From assembly GCA_942490645.1 (NCBI GenBank), contig CALNXN010000010.1, forward strand, positions 124,001 through 188,000: a DNA stretch of 64,000 bases. Direction: 5' to 3'. The translations under genes and the position numbers were made by a program. The notes beneath the pieces are model-generated. The model did no database searches and was not told the origin of the DNA. It was given only the letters and a program-made list of their open reading frames with translations. Source of the stretch: CALNXN01 sp942490645. GTDB taxonomy: Bacteria; Pseudomonadota; Alphaproteobacteria; Rhodobacterales; Rhodobacteraceae. Below, piece after piece: positions 8,868-16,696 of this stretch (positions within the stretch are counted from its first letter, which is position 1; the number at the start of each line of letters is the position of its first letter).

Positions 8868-9056
8868 CTAGAACCGGGTGCTGTCGAGGTAAGCGCGCGT
8901 GTGCGCGGTGTCTTGCATCTTTTCAGATGTCAGATCGACGGGCTGGGCTTCGGCGGCGGTGCCACCAGCGGCCACAACGACAGCTGCAGCGGGTGCTGCG
9001 GTGCCGGCCAGTTTGAGGAAATCGCGGCGGCTGGCGCCTTTGGTTTCCTGGGTCAT
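8868..9056 (-). CDS. Small Tat-signal protein of the formate dehydrogenase region
   Basis: A 62-residue protein beginning with a Tat motif (SRRDFLK at residues 9-15) and an Ala/Val-rich hydrophobic stretch, then a short polar tail ending HTRAYLDSTRF. It matches the known 'formate dehydrogenase region Tat target' peptides that accompany FdhA in many proteobacteria; their function is not established. A good ribosome-binding site (AGGGAGA) precedes the ATG. It lies directly upstream of fdhA and downstream of the chaperone gene, so it is probably made and exported alongside FdhA. Confidence 0.85.
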   Translation of the reverse strand: MTQETKGASRRDFLKLAGTAAPAAAVVVAAGGTAAEAQPVDLTSEKMQDTAHTRAYLDSTRF

Positions 9057-9112
9057 GGGATGTCTCCCTTTCTTGTGTTGTGGCGGGCATCCCCGCCGTT
9101 AAGCGCAAGCCG

Positions 9113-9718
9113 TCAGCCTGCCGTCATTCGAAACCCTTCGCGTTCGATTTCGATGAATTCCTTGCCCACTGCGCCAAGTGCGGCGTAGAGGATCGAGTTT
9201 TTGGCACCAGTCAGATCATCAAAGAAGTGACCCGCCCAAGGCGCCAGGTGTCTGTTAAAGAATGTCTTTTGGTCATCCAGCGTCGCAGGCGCACCAAAAC
9301 GACCCACGATCAACCCAGCCATCATTTCCAGCAACGACGCGATGTTGTCCTCGGGCTCGTAGACATTGGACGCGCGGGTGATCCGACGTGCGGCCATATC
9401 ATCGCGCAGCACAGCCAAAGGCTTTTCGTTAAGAAAACCGGTCAGGTAGTAGCTGGCATAGGGCAGCAATTCGCCCCGACCCAGACCAATGAACAGTGCA
9501 TTGAATTCCTGCTCCACCTTGCGCGGCTTGCAGGCCTTGGCGGTACGTGACAATCCGTTGATGGCCTGTCCCAGAGGGCTGTCATCTCCGGAAAGGTCGA
9601 TCGTCTGATCCAGCAGCATTTGATCGGGCGCGCCTGCCAGCATCAAGCCGAGATAGTTGTAGAGATCCGCGCGCAGCCGGTCTTCGGTCGAGACGTCGAT
9701 ATCAAGGTTTGCAGTCAT
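9113..9718 (-). CDS. TorD/DmsD-family chaperone for formate dehydrogenase
   Basis: A 201-residue all-helical cytoplasmic protein of the TorD family. Such chaperones bind the Tat signal and apo-form of molybdo/tungsto-enzymes until the cofactor is inserted. Recognisable segments are the EFNALFIGLGRGELLPYASY block around residue 70-90 and a conserved YEPEDNIASLLEMMAGLI helix near residue 120. It overlaps the DUF3306 gene by 4 bp and sits two genes upstream of fdhA, so FdhA is the likely client. The client assignment is inferred from context. Confidence 0.85.
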   Translation of the reverse strand: MTANLDIDVSTEDRLRADLYNYLGLMLAGAPDQMLLDQTIDLSGDDSPLGQAINGLSRTAKACKPRKVEQEFNALFIGLGRGELLPYASYYLTGFLNEKPLAVLRDDMAARRITRASNVYEPEDNIASLLEMMAGLIVGRFGAPATLDDQKTFFNRHLAPWAGHFFDDLTGAKNSILYAALGAVGKEFIEIEREGFRMTAG

Positions 9719-10350
9719 GCGCGGTGGGTCTCAAAGCTGAAGGCCATACGGCGTGGGGAAGGGGGGCTTGCCGTGTCGGCCTCGCCCTCAACCTCCATTG
9801 TGTCGGCAGGTGTCCAATCGGCTTCATGCGTGCGAGTGCGTGCGGCGACGAATGGAGTGTCATCGTCTTCGGTTGTGTTGTCTTGCTGCGACAGTGACTC
9901 GGTGTCGGGCGCGTCGGCAGCCTGCGCTGCAGCTTCCTTCGCCTCGGCCTCGGCCGCCATCTTTTCGATATGCGCCAACATGCCTTTGCCGACCTGATAG
10001 GCCGTTTGCATGTTTTCCACGACCATCGCGCTGTCGGTGAAATCTTGACCGTAATCAACCAGCGCATCGACATTGGCCAGCACCGGATTGGACCGCCACA
10101 GCACCCGCAACGCCCGGCGGCGCAAGCGGTCGGGCACGGCTTTGCTCATGAAGGCGCTGAAATCATCGCCGATCTTCAGCGTATCGGGATCAGGCAAGTT
10201 CAACTCGGCCAGCAGGTCTTCATCTGTCTTTTCAGACAGTTGCGCATCCAATTCGTGTCGTTCCTGAATGTCCTGCGCGCGCGCATCTGCTTTTGCTTCG
10301 GCCTCTACGGCAGCCCTGCGACGGGCCCAAAAGGTCGATTGGTCGCTCAA
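9715..10350 (-). CDS. DUF3306 family protein
   Basis: A 211-residue acidic, Ala/Glu-rich cytoplasmic protein. The N-terminal 110 residues carry the DUF3306 features: FWARRRAAVEAE at the start, LNLPDPDTLKIGDDFSAF, then a helix with PDRLRRRALRVLWRSNPV. The remainder is low-complexity and probably disordered. No catalytic motif is visible. DUF3306 genes are known to travel with DUF3305, TorD-like chaperones and formate dehydrogenases, which suggests a role in maturation; the biochemical function is unknown. It overlaps its two neighbours by 4 bp on each side. Confidence 0.85.
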   Translation of the reverse strand: MSDQSTFWARRRAAVEAEAKADARAQDIQERHELDAQLSEKTDEDLLAELNLPDPDTLKIGDDFSAFMSKAVPDRLRRRALRVLWRSNPVLANVDALVDYGQDFTDSAMVVENMQTAYQVGKGMLAHIEKMAAEAEAKEAAAQAADAPDTESLSQQDNTTEDDDTPFVAARTRTHEADWTPADTMEVEGEADTASPPSPRRMAFSFETHRA

Positions 10351-10907
10351 TGTATGGGTTCCTTGCGGGTTGGCGCGCGATAGACGTCTGTTGTCTGTCT
10401 AATGCGTGCGTCTCCGATTCCGTCTTGATCTAGATCAATGCGCGCTTTGTCACGGCGACGTTTGACGAAAACTTCATCCTCGTGATGCGCTTCGACGAAG
10501 TCCCGGATCAGCGCGATCAGCCCGTCGGGCATGGGTACTTTTTCCACCAATTCCTCGCCTGTGTCCGCATAGTCTTGCGCCTCATAGGGCGAAGCAGTGA
10601 CCAGCACCATATCGAGCGGATCGTCGGTTTGACTGTCGCGCATGACCACATAAACGGAGGGAACCTGTGCGGACAGACCGTTGAGGTAGGCCTCGGTGTC
10701 GGTGCGGTGCAAGTCCATCAACAGGGTCGATGCGTGGAATTCAACGGTGTCGCCTTCGCGACGCAACTCTTTCCAATGCGCAGGCGCGGCACCTGGCAAA
10801 ACGGCCACGGCCTTCCACACATACTGCGCCCACTTTGTTACACCGGGCAGGCGGCGTATCACGATCCCCAACGGAATCTGAACTGTTCGTTCAGTCGAAG
10901 TCTTCAC
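10347..10907 (-). CDS. DUF3305 family protein
   Basis: A 186-residue soluble protein, the first gene of the minus-strand fdh chain. The family signature is the PLGIVIRRLPGVTKWAQYVWK opening followed by a central PSVYVVMRD segment and SPYEAQDYADTGEELVEKVP. It starts with GTG at 10907, preceded by AAGGGAACC. Its function is unknown, but it is a constant partner of DUF3306 and formate dehydrogenase. It faces the divergent ferredoxin gene across a 205-bp promoter region that contains a 16-bp palindrome. Confidence 0.85.
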   Translation of the reverse strand: MKTSTERTVQIPLGIVIRRLPGVTKWAQYVWKAVAVLPGAAPAHWKELRREGDTVEFHASTLLMDLHRTDTEAYLNGLSAQVPSVYVVMRDSQTDDPLDMVLVTASPYEAQDYADTGEELVEKVPMPDGLIALIRDFVEAHHEDEVFVKRRRDKARIDLDQDGIGDARIRQTTDVYRAPTRKEPIH

Positions 10908-10975
10908 TTGGTTCCCTTTTGGCTAAACCTATAGGAACATGACTTTGCCTGAATCTCCAAGACCTTTTTTGTATG

Positions 10976-10991
10976 CCGCGGTGTACCGCGG
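10976..10991. promoter_or_regulatory. 16-bp palindrome in the divergent fdh promoter region (candidate operator)
   Basis: The bases CCGCGGT and ACCGCGG form a perfect inverted repeat with a 2-bp centre. It lies about 69 bp upstream of the DUF3305 GTG and about 122 bp upstream of the ferredoxin ATG, so one bound regulator could control both operons. A short A/T-rich run (CTTTTTTG, 10963-10971) flanks it. No regulator gene is adjacent, and the assignment is by symmetry and position only. Confidence 0.4.
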
Positions 10992-11112
10992 GCGTGTGAC
11001 CTACTCTTGGTTGCACCGGGCCGCTTGGCATTTCGGGTTTGCGGACACTGAAAATCCCGTTTAGCGTGGTTCGAGTGCGCAGGCGTAGCCACCCGCGCTC
11101 TGGGAGGAAGCA

Positions 11113-13065
11113 ATGACCAAAAATGTTGTGCTATGCGATTGCATGGGCAGCCAAGCTGTAGACGCCAAAGGCATTTCCGATGCCAGCGGTCTGACGTGCA
11201 GCCGTGTGTTTACGGCCCTGTGCATGGATCAGATTGGTGAGGCCGCCAAAGCCATAAAGGACGGCGACACGATCATTGCCTGCCAACAAGAGCGCCAGCG
11301 CTTTGTCGACCTGGCGGATGAGATCGGCGCGGAGGAGCCGGGTTTCGTCGATGTGCGGGATCGTGCCGGTTGGACGGACGGTGGCAATGCCACGGCCAAG
11401 ATGGCCGCATTGGTAGCCGAAGCGGCGATTGCCGTACCCGCTCCGAAATCGGTCGATGTCATATCAGAAGGGGTCTGTTTGATCCTCGGGGGCGCGACGG
11501 TTGCCCTGCAGGCGGCACAGGATTTATGCGACGCGCTTGCGGTCACGGTCTTGGTCACCGATGACGCGGACGCAGGAAGCGATGATCGTCGTTTTGACGT
11601 GATCCGCGGCCGATTGCGCCGTGCAACTGGTGCTTTGGGCGGGTTTGAGGTCTCCATCGACGGCTTGCAACAGTTGGTGCCGGGAGGGCGGGGCGCCTTT
11701 GCCTTTTCCGAACCGCGTGACGGGGCCTTGTCGCAATGCGATATCATCTTGGATTTACGCGGCGACACCCCGCTGTTTCCGGCCCCCGAAAAACGCGAAG
11801 GATACCTGCGTGCCGACCCGGGCAGCCCGGTGGCTGTGGCGGCTGCGGTGCTTGCCGCGTCGCAATCTGTCGGAACTTTTGAAAAGCCGCTTTATGTCCG
11901 CCTGCAAGAGCCACTGTGCGCGCACAGCCGCGCCGAACAGCCCGCCTGTTCCAATTGTCTCAATCTATGTCCCACAGGGGCGATCACCTCTGCGGGTGAA
12001 CATGTGGCCATTGATCCGATGATCTGTGCGGGGTGTGGGGCTTGTGCCGCGGTGTGCCCGTCCGGTGCGATCAGCTATGACGCGCCCTCGGTCGATACGC
12101 TCTTTCAACGCATCAGCGTTCTGGCGCGGACCTTTCGCAAGGCAGGCGGCGCTGATCCACGGCTTTTGGTGCACGATGGTCACGGTGCGGAGATGATCCG
12201 TCTGACCGCGCGCCATGGCCGAGGTTTGCCGCATGATGTGATCCCACTTGAAACCGATGCCTTGGCCAGCTTTGGTCATGCCGAGATGCTGGCGGCCTTG
12301 GCCGCTGGGTTTGCGCGTGTTGAGGTGTTGATCGGACCAAAATCCGAACGTGACGTGATTGAAACGCAAATCGCGCTTGCGCGGGCGATTGCCGGATCAG
12401 ACCTGATTGCGGTTATCGACACCTCCGATCCGGACGCGATGAGCGACGCACTATATGATGCAGATGCCGCTGCTGCGATCGCCACGCCGATCTTGCCCAT
12501 GGGCTCGCGGCGTCAAGTCACGCGTTTGGCCGCCAAAGCCTTGCAACCCGACGCCAAAATCATGGACCTGCCCGACGGCGCGCCCTACGGCGCCATTGTG
12601 GTGGATCAAGGCGAATGCACCTTGTGTCTGTCGTGTGTTTCGCTGTGCCCGTCCGGCGCGTTGGGCGACAATTCCGACCTGCCGCAACTGCGGTTTCAGG
12701 AGGATGCCTGCCTGCAATGCGGGTTATGTGCCAACATCTGTCCCGAAAATGCGATCACTCTCGCGCCGCGCCTCAACCTGACCGAGACAGCGCTGACCGA
12801 AGAGGTGCTGAACGAAGAAGAGCCATTCGCCTGCATCGAGTGCAACACGCTCTTTGGGGTGAAATCAACGGTCGAAAAGATCATGGAGAAACTCGCAGGC
12901 ACGCACCCGATGTTTGCCACTTCGGACGCCGCGCGCATGATCCAGATGTGCGACAACTGCCGCATTCAGGCGCAATACCATTCGCAAAACAACCCCTTTG
13001 CTGGCGCAGAGCGGCCCCGTGTCAGGACAACCGATGACTACCTGTCAAAGCGAAAAGATCATTGA
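11113..13065 (+). CDS. Large 4Fe-4S ferredoxin protein of the formate dehydrogenase locus
   Basis: A 650-residue cytoplasmic protein with four ferredoxin-type motifs in two pairs: C279-C282-C286 with C305-C308-C311-C315, and C502-C505-C508-C512 with C533-C536-C539-C543. Extra cysteines lie in CDCMGS near the N-terminus and in CIECN and CDNCRI near the C-terminus. The clusters are separated by long alpha/beta stretches with no clear catalytic motif. GGGAGGAAG precedes the ATG. It is transcribed divergently from the fdh chain and is a regular companion of such loci in roseobacters. Electron transfer or assembly of the iron-sulfur enzyme is the plausible role; neither is proven. Confidence 0.88.
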   Translation: MTKNVVLCDCMGSQAVDAKGISDASGLTCSRVFTALCMDQIGEAAKAIKDGDTIIACQQERQRFVDLADEIGAEEPGFVDVRDRAGWTDGGNATAKMAALVAEAAIAVPAPKSVDVISEGVCLILGGATVALQAAQDLCDALAVTVLVTDDADAGSDDRRFDVIRGRLRRATGALGGFEVSIDGLQQLVPGGRGAFAFSEPRDGALSQCDIILDLRGDTPLFPAPEKREGYLRADPGSPVAVAAAVLAASQSVGTFEKPLYVRLQEPLCAHSRAEQPACSNCLNLCPTGAITSAGEHVAIDPMICAGCGACAAVCPSGAISYDAPSVDTLFQRISVLARTFRKAGGADPRLLVHDGHGAEMIRLTARHGRGLPHDVIPLETDALASFGHAEMLAALAAGFARVEVLIGPKSERDVIETQIALARAIAGSDLIAVIDTSDPDAMSDALYDADAAAAIATPILPMGSRRQVTRLAAKALQPDAKIMDLPDGAPYGAIVVDQGECTLCLSCVSLCPSGALGDNSDLPQLRFQEDACLQCGLCANICPENAITLAPRLNLTETALTEEVLNEEEPFACIECNTLFGVKSTVEKIMEKLAGTHPMFATSDAARMIQMCDNCRIQAQYHSQNNPFAGAERPRVRTTDDYLSKRKDH

Positions 13066-13793
13066 GATTGAATAGGTTGACCCAAATCAGCGGGCGCCAC
13101 GGTGGCCACATAGGCGATAATCGCCTGCAAGTCGTCTTGTGTCATTTCGACCGGCACAATCGGAGGCGGTCGCGCCGGATCGAAGGGTGCGGTAATACCG
13201 TCGACTTGCGTGAACGCGCCATGCGGTCTAAGCACGTAGAACACCTCGAACCGGTCCAACCATGTGTCGAAACTGCGCAAGACCGCAAACGACGGAGTGG
13301 AGCCGATCGCGTTCATCCTGTTGGTGTGGTTGATTACATGGCAGCGTCCGCACAGGCTGAGGCTCAGGCGTTCCCCGACCACTGCGTCGCCCTCGACGGC
13401 CAGCACGACCTCCGGCGCTTCGACTTGGGCACTGGCAAGAAACGGCGCTCCGGTGCTCGGGCGGAACGCCTCGATGGTGCGCTTTCCAACCTCCGATGTC
13501 AGCCAATCGGCAAAGGCTTGGGGCAGGGGGGCGTCATCCACGCTCAGGCGCCATGTGTCATCTCCACGTACAAAGACGGCGCGCCCATCGTTCTGTTCCA
13601 GACGCGCCTGTGCACCTGGTCCGTTCAAGGTGATCCGAATACCCGTCTTGAGCGAAAAGCGCGGCAAAACATGCCCCAAGATGCCGGTGTCGATCAGCTC
13701 TTGCGGAGCGGCAAGCGCAAACTCTTTGTCCTGCGCACTGGCCAAGACGGGCAAAAAGCACGCGCAGAAAATGAAGCACAAACGTTTCAACAT
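13059..13793 (-). CDS. TupA-like periplasmic domain fused to a heme c motif
   Basis: A 244-residue exported protein (signal peptide ending VLASA). The N-terminal half resembles a shortened solute-binding protein: GHVLPRFSLKTGIRITL parallels DILLPAIKQDTGIEVQL in the local TupA, and FADWLTSEVGKRTIEAFRPS parallels the LETWLTSPRAAELINAYTIG region. About 120 central residues of TupA have no counterpart. The C-terminal half holds one heme c site (CGRCH), with a possible axial Met in PVEMTQDD. The ATG at 13793 has GGGAG 7 bases upstream. The gene converges on the ferredoxin gene with a 7-bp overlap. A metal-sensing or electron-transfer role is speculation. Confidence 0.75.
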   Translation of the reverse strand: MLKRLCFIFCACFLPVLASAQDKEFALAAPQELIDTGILGHVLPRFSLKTGIRITLNGPGAQARLEQNDGRAVFVRGDDTWRLSVDDAPLPQAFADWLTSEVGKRTIEAFRPSTGAPFLASAQVEAPEVVLAVEGDAVVGERLSLSLCGRCHVINHTNRMNAIGSTPSFAVLRSFDTWLDRFEVFYVLRPHGAFTQVDGITAPFDPARPPPIVPVEMTQDDLQAIIAYVATVAPADLGQPIQSQ

Positions 13794-13878
13794 CGGACAG
13801 CTCCCATCGGGGTCATGTCCGATGCACCTTAATGCCTGACCTTCCAAGGCGTCAAACAGACCAAAGGAGATTAATGAG

Positions 13879-14067
13879 ATGAACGATCAAACCAACATGT
13901 CCATGCGCAAGTTTCTCAAACAGGTGGGCGTCACGTCCCAGCAAGCCATCGAAGGCGCATTGCGGGACGCGGGCGACACCACCGGCAAAACCTATCAGGC
14001 CAAAGTTGTACTCATGATCGAAGAGCTTGGCCTGACGCATGAAGTCACTGGCCAGATTGAGGGTTAA
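13879..14067 (+). CDS. DUF6494 family small protein
   Basis: A 62-residue soluble protein with the family pattern MRKFLKQVGVTSQQAIEGAL near the start and KVVLMIEELGLTHEVTGQIE at the end. AAGGAG lies upstream of the ATG. It is the first gene of a four-gene plus-strand operon with mrp, a ligase-like gene and DUF6505, the set commonly seen next to this type of formate dehydrogenase. No function is known; the helix-turn-helix-like pattern is too short to claim DNA binding. Confidence 0.8.
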   Translation: MNDQTNMSMRKFLKQVGVTSQQAIEGALRDAGDTTGKTYQAKVVLMIEELGLTHEVTGQIEG

Positions 14068-14073
14068 CCCAGC

Positions 14074-15141
14074 GTGTCAGTGACCAGAGAAGACATCCTC
14101 GCCTGTCTGCGCGAGATCACCGATCCCGTGACCCAAACGCCCCTGACCGAAAGCGGCGTATTGCGGGCGTTGACCGTGGAGGAGGGCGCGGTGCGTTTCG
14201 TGCTGGAAATCGCACCAAGTGCCGCGCAGGCCTTTGAAACGGTCAAGGACGAGGCTGAAGCGGCGATCAAGGCGCTCGATGGTGTTCAAGGCGTCGCGAT
14301 TGTCATGACGGCGCATCAGCAAAAAGCGCCGCCCCCGGACCTGAAGCCAAACCGCGCGTCCGAGCCGAAAGGACCGCAGAAAATCCCCGGTATCGACCGG
14401 ATCATCGCGGTGGCCAGCGGCAAGGGTGGCGTGGGTAAGTCGACCGTCTCGGCAAATCTGGCCTGTGCGCTCGCTGCCGAAGGGCGCCGGGTAGGGATGC
14501 TGGACGCGGATGTCTACGGTCCGAGCCAGCCGCGCATGTTGGGCGTTTCGGGGCGGCCTTCGTCACCTGATGGCAAGACCATCCTGCCGATGCGCAACTT
14601 CGGTGTGACGATGATGTCTATCGGTCTGATGACCAACGATGATCAGGCTGTTGTCTGGCGGGGTCCGATGCTGATGGGCGCGCTGCAGCAGATGATGAAC
14701 CAGGTGCAATGGGGTGCTTTGGATGTGTTGATTGTCGATTTGCCACCTGGCACCGGTGACGTTCAGATGACGCTGGCGCAAAAGGCCCATGTGGACGGCG
14801 CGATCATCGTCTCAACCCCGCAGGATGTGGCACTGATTGATGCGCGCAAGGGCATTGATATGTTCAATCAACTGGGCACACCAATTCTGGGCATGATCGA
14901 AAACATGAGCACGCATATCTGTTCCAATTGCGGCCACGAAGAGCATGTGTTCGGCCATGGCGGCGTAGTTGCGGAGGCCGCCAAAATCGGTGTGCCTGTG
15001 CTGGCTGAAATTCCGTTGCACCTTGATATCCGTGTCGCCGCGGACAGCGGCGCGCCAATTGTTGTGTCCAAGCCCGACAGCGCCCAAGCCCAATCGTTCC
15101 GAGATTTGGCACGACAGCTTATTGCGGACGGCAAGGCATGA
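14074..15141 (+). CDS. Mrp/NBP35-family iron-sulfur carrier ATPase
   Basis: A 355-residue P-loop ATPase that binds and transfers [4Fe-4S] clusters. Residues 1-85 form the N-terminal DUF59/MIP18-like domain. A deviant Walker A (SGKGGVGKST) starts near residue 115, followed by DADVYGPSQPRML. The cluster-binding CSNCGHEEHVFG motif lies near residue 284. The start is GTG, 7 bp after the DUF6494 stop. Its position beside FdhA, FdhB and the large ferredoxin suggests that it supplies their clusters. A 4-bp overlap couples it to the next gene. Confidence 0.92.
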   Translation: MSVTREDILACLREITDPVTQTPLTESGVLRALTVEEGAVRFVLEIAPSAAQAFETVKDEAEAAIKALDGVQGVAIVMTAHQQKAPPPDLKPNRASEPKGPQKIPGIDRIIAVASGKGGVGKSTVSANLACALAAEGRRVGMLDADVYGPSQPRMLGVSGRPSSPDGKTILPMRNFGVTMMSIGLMTNDDQAVVWRGPMLMGALQQMMNQVQWGALDVLIVDLPPGTGDVQMTLAQKAHVDGAIIVSTPQDVALIDARKGIDMFNQLGTPILGMIENMSTHICSNCGHEEHVFGHGGVVAEAAKIGVPVLAEIPLHLDIRVAADSGAPIVVSKPDSAQAQSFRDLARQLIADGKA

Positions 15142-15848
15142 CGGAAGTCACGTTTCCACCTTTGATGCACGGAAACGCGGTGCCGCCGGGGGTCGATCCC
15201 TTTGCCAAGGCCTGCGCGCAGGCGCGTTTGGGGTGTGACGCGGGCCTTGTGCTTTACCGGTTGGATGCAGACGTCATGCGCGCGGCACTTGTTTTTGCGC
15301 CGGATGTGGCGCTGAAAGATGCGGTTGCGATGTTGCCTCTGTGCGGGGTTGGGTTTCAGAACGCGCTCGGCGCCTTGGCACCGCCTGAAGTTGCTGTGCA
15401 TCTGGAATGGAGCGGTCAAATCCGCGTCAACGGCGCGCGCTGCGGCCATTTGCAGATGGCTGCCTCCGACAGCGCGAACCCCGAAGCGGTGCCTGATTGG
15501 CTGGTCATTGGCCTTGAAATCCCGCTCTGGCCGCAAGCCGAAGACACCGGACACACACCCGATGAAACGGCGCTTTATGCCGAAGGCTGCGCCGATGTCG
15601 ACGCAATCATGTTGCTGGAAAGTTGGACGCGCCATACGCTGGCGCATATAAACCGGTGGACGGAGGAGGGGGTCGGCCCGCTGCACAAGGATTGGCGCGG
15701 ATTGGCCCATGGAATGGGCGAGGCCATTGAGCTTCGCGGCCTCAGCGGCACGTTTCTGGGCGTGGACGAACGGTTTGGCATGCTGCTGCGCGACGGCGAA
15801 ACGACGACGCTGATCCCGCTGACGGACCTATTGGAGGATGACACATGA
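15138..15848 (+). CDS. Biotin/lipoate ligase-like protein with DUF4444 domain
   Basis: A 236-residue protein resembling the biotin/lipoate A/B protein ligase fold, with a C-terminal DUF4444-like segment (GLSGTFLGVDERFGMLLRD). The usual ligase GRGRxGR nucleotide loop is not recognisable and the centre instead reads GHLQMAASDSANPEAVPDWL, so it may bind a ligand without ligating it. It overlaps mrp and the DUF6505 gene by 4 bp each. The family recurs in formate dehydrogenase clusters; the substrate, if any, is unknown. Confidence 0.72.
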   Translation: MTEVTFPPLMHGNAVPPGVDPFAKACAQARLGCDAGLVLYRLDADVMRAALVFAPDVALKDAVAMLPLCGVGFQNALGALAPPEVAVHLEWSGQIRVNGARCGHLQMAASDSANPEAVPDWLVIGLEIPLWPQAEDTGHTPDETALYAEGCADVDAIMLLESWTRHTLAHINRWTEEGVGPLHKDWRGLAHGMGEAIELRGLSGTFLGVDERFGMLLRDGETTTLIPLTDLLEDDT

Positions 15849-16354
15849 CGGCTTCGACGCGGCTTCTCGCGCGCGCTATCCACTTTGACGAAAGCGACAT
15901 GAACATTTTCCATTCTCCGGCGCGCACGGGCGAATGGTGTATCTCGGGCGGGTTTGAGTTTTCCAATTGGTCCGAGGCGGATCTCGCCGGAAAGGCGCGG
16001 CAAGCGTTTTCCAACGGCTGGTTGGGGCTGGAGACATTCGGGCGCGTCACGTTCGTTGCGATCACCACGATCGAAACCGCCGAGGTCGATGCACTGGCGC
16101 AGACCTTGGCGCAACACTTCGTCGACATTTACGGCGCGCCATCGATTGAGGCCGCTCTGGGCACGGCACATGAAGAAATCCGCCAGATGGAAGATTTATG
16201 CTCAGGTCAGCCTCAAAACACCTTGCTGACCGTTGCGCGAGAGCTCACCGACGGCGGCGTGTCAGAAAGCTACCGCATCATTGAAGCGCAGGGCGCGAGC
16301 CTTGATCAGTTTGCGGTGCACGGTGATATCGAAGAGCCACCGCATCAACATTGA
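15845..16354 (+). CDS. DUF6505 family protein
   Basis: A 169-residue soluble protein that starts with an AIHFDESDMNIFHSPARTGE segment typical of the family and contains a central FGRVTFVAITTIETAEVDAL strand-helix unit. No enzyme motif is visible. It is the last gene of the DUF6494-mrp-ligase operon and recurs with formate dehydrogenase accessory genes, so a part in enzyme maturation is the best guess. The C-terminal tail (EEPPHQH) is short and polar. Confidence 0.78.
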   Translation: MTASTRLLARAIHFDESDMNIFHSPARTGEWCISGGFEFSNWSEADLAGKARQAFSNGWLGLETFGRVTFVAITTIETAEVDALAQTLAQHFVDIYGAPSIEAALGTAHEEIRQMEDLCSGQPQNTLLTVARELTDGGVSESYRIIEAQGASLDQFAVHGDIEEPPHQH

Positions 16355-16654
16355 TCAACGCAAACGTGAAACGCCTTGATGGCAAACGCAAAAAGACCAG
16401 GTGGGGTTACTGTAGTTCAGCAGAACAATAGTATCCGTAATGCGAATAATCAGTATTATGTAATTAATACATATCCGAACGATCGTACAGATCGGCCTGA
16501 GCAAGTCGGTCTCCGCCCATCATGGAATAAATCCTGAATTGCGAAACGAAGTTCCGTCCTGCGGTATTGGCAGCGCGCTCATTCCCGACTAACCTTTGCC
16601 ACAAGAGTCGCTCAAGGCCGAAAACGCCGTGACGTGATCTGGGAGGATCAAACC
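16355..16654 (+). promoter_or_regulatory. Gene-free AT-richer stretch, promoter region of the acyl-CoA operon
   Basis: This 300-bp interval separates the formate dehydrogenase accessory genes from the acyl-CoA catabolic operon. Its middle (16420-16475) is markedly richer in A and T than the surroundings and contains a symmetric element, TATGT and ACATA around AATTAAT, at 16457-16473. A strong GGGAGG ribosome-binding site at 16641-16646 ends the region. No coding frame or RNA gene was recognised. The exact promoter cannot be fixed by eye. Confidence 0.4.
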
Positions 16655-16696
16655 ATGACGACATGCGCACAAATCCCTGCGGTGCACTCCTCATGA
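16655..16696 (+). CDS. Possible 13-residue leader peptide before the acyl-CoA synthetase
   Basis: The best ribosome-binding site of the region (GGGAGG, 16641-16646) precedes an ATG at 16655 that opens only a 13-codon frame, MTTCAQIPAVHSS. Its TGA overlaps the ATG at 16693 of the acyl-CoA synthetase in an ATGA arrangement, the classic setting for translational coupling. The synthetase start itself has no good Shine-Dalgarno site. It could equally be a remnant of a longer N-terminus lost through a base shift. Confidence 0.4.
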   Translation: MTTCAQIPAVHSS

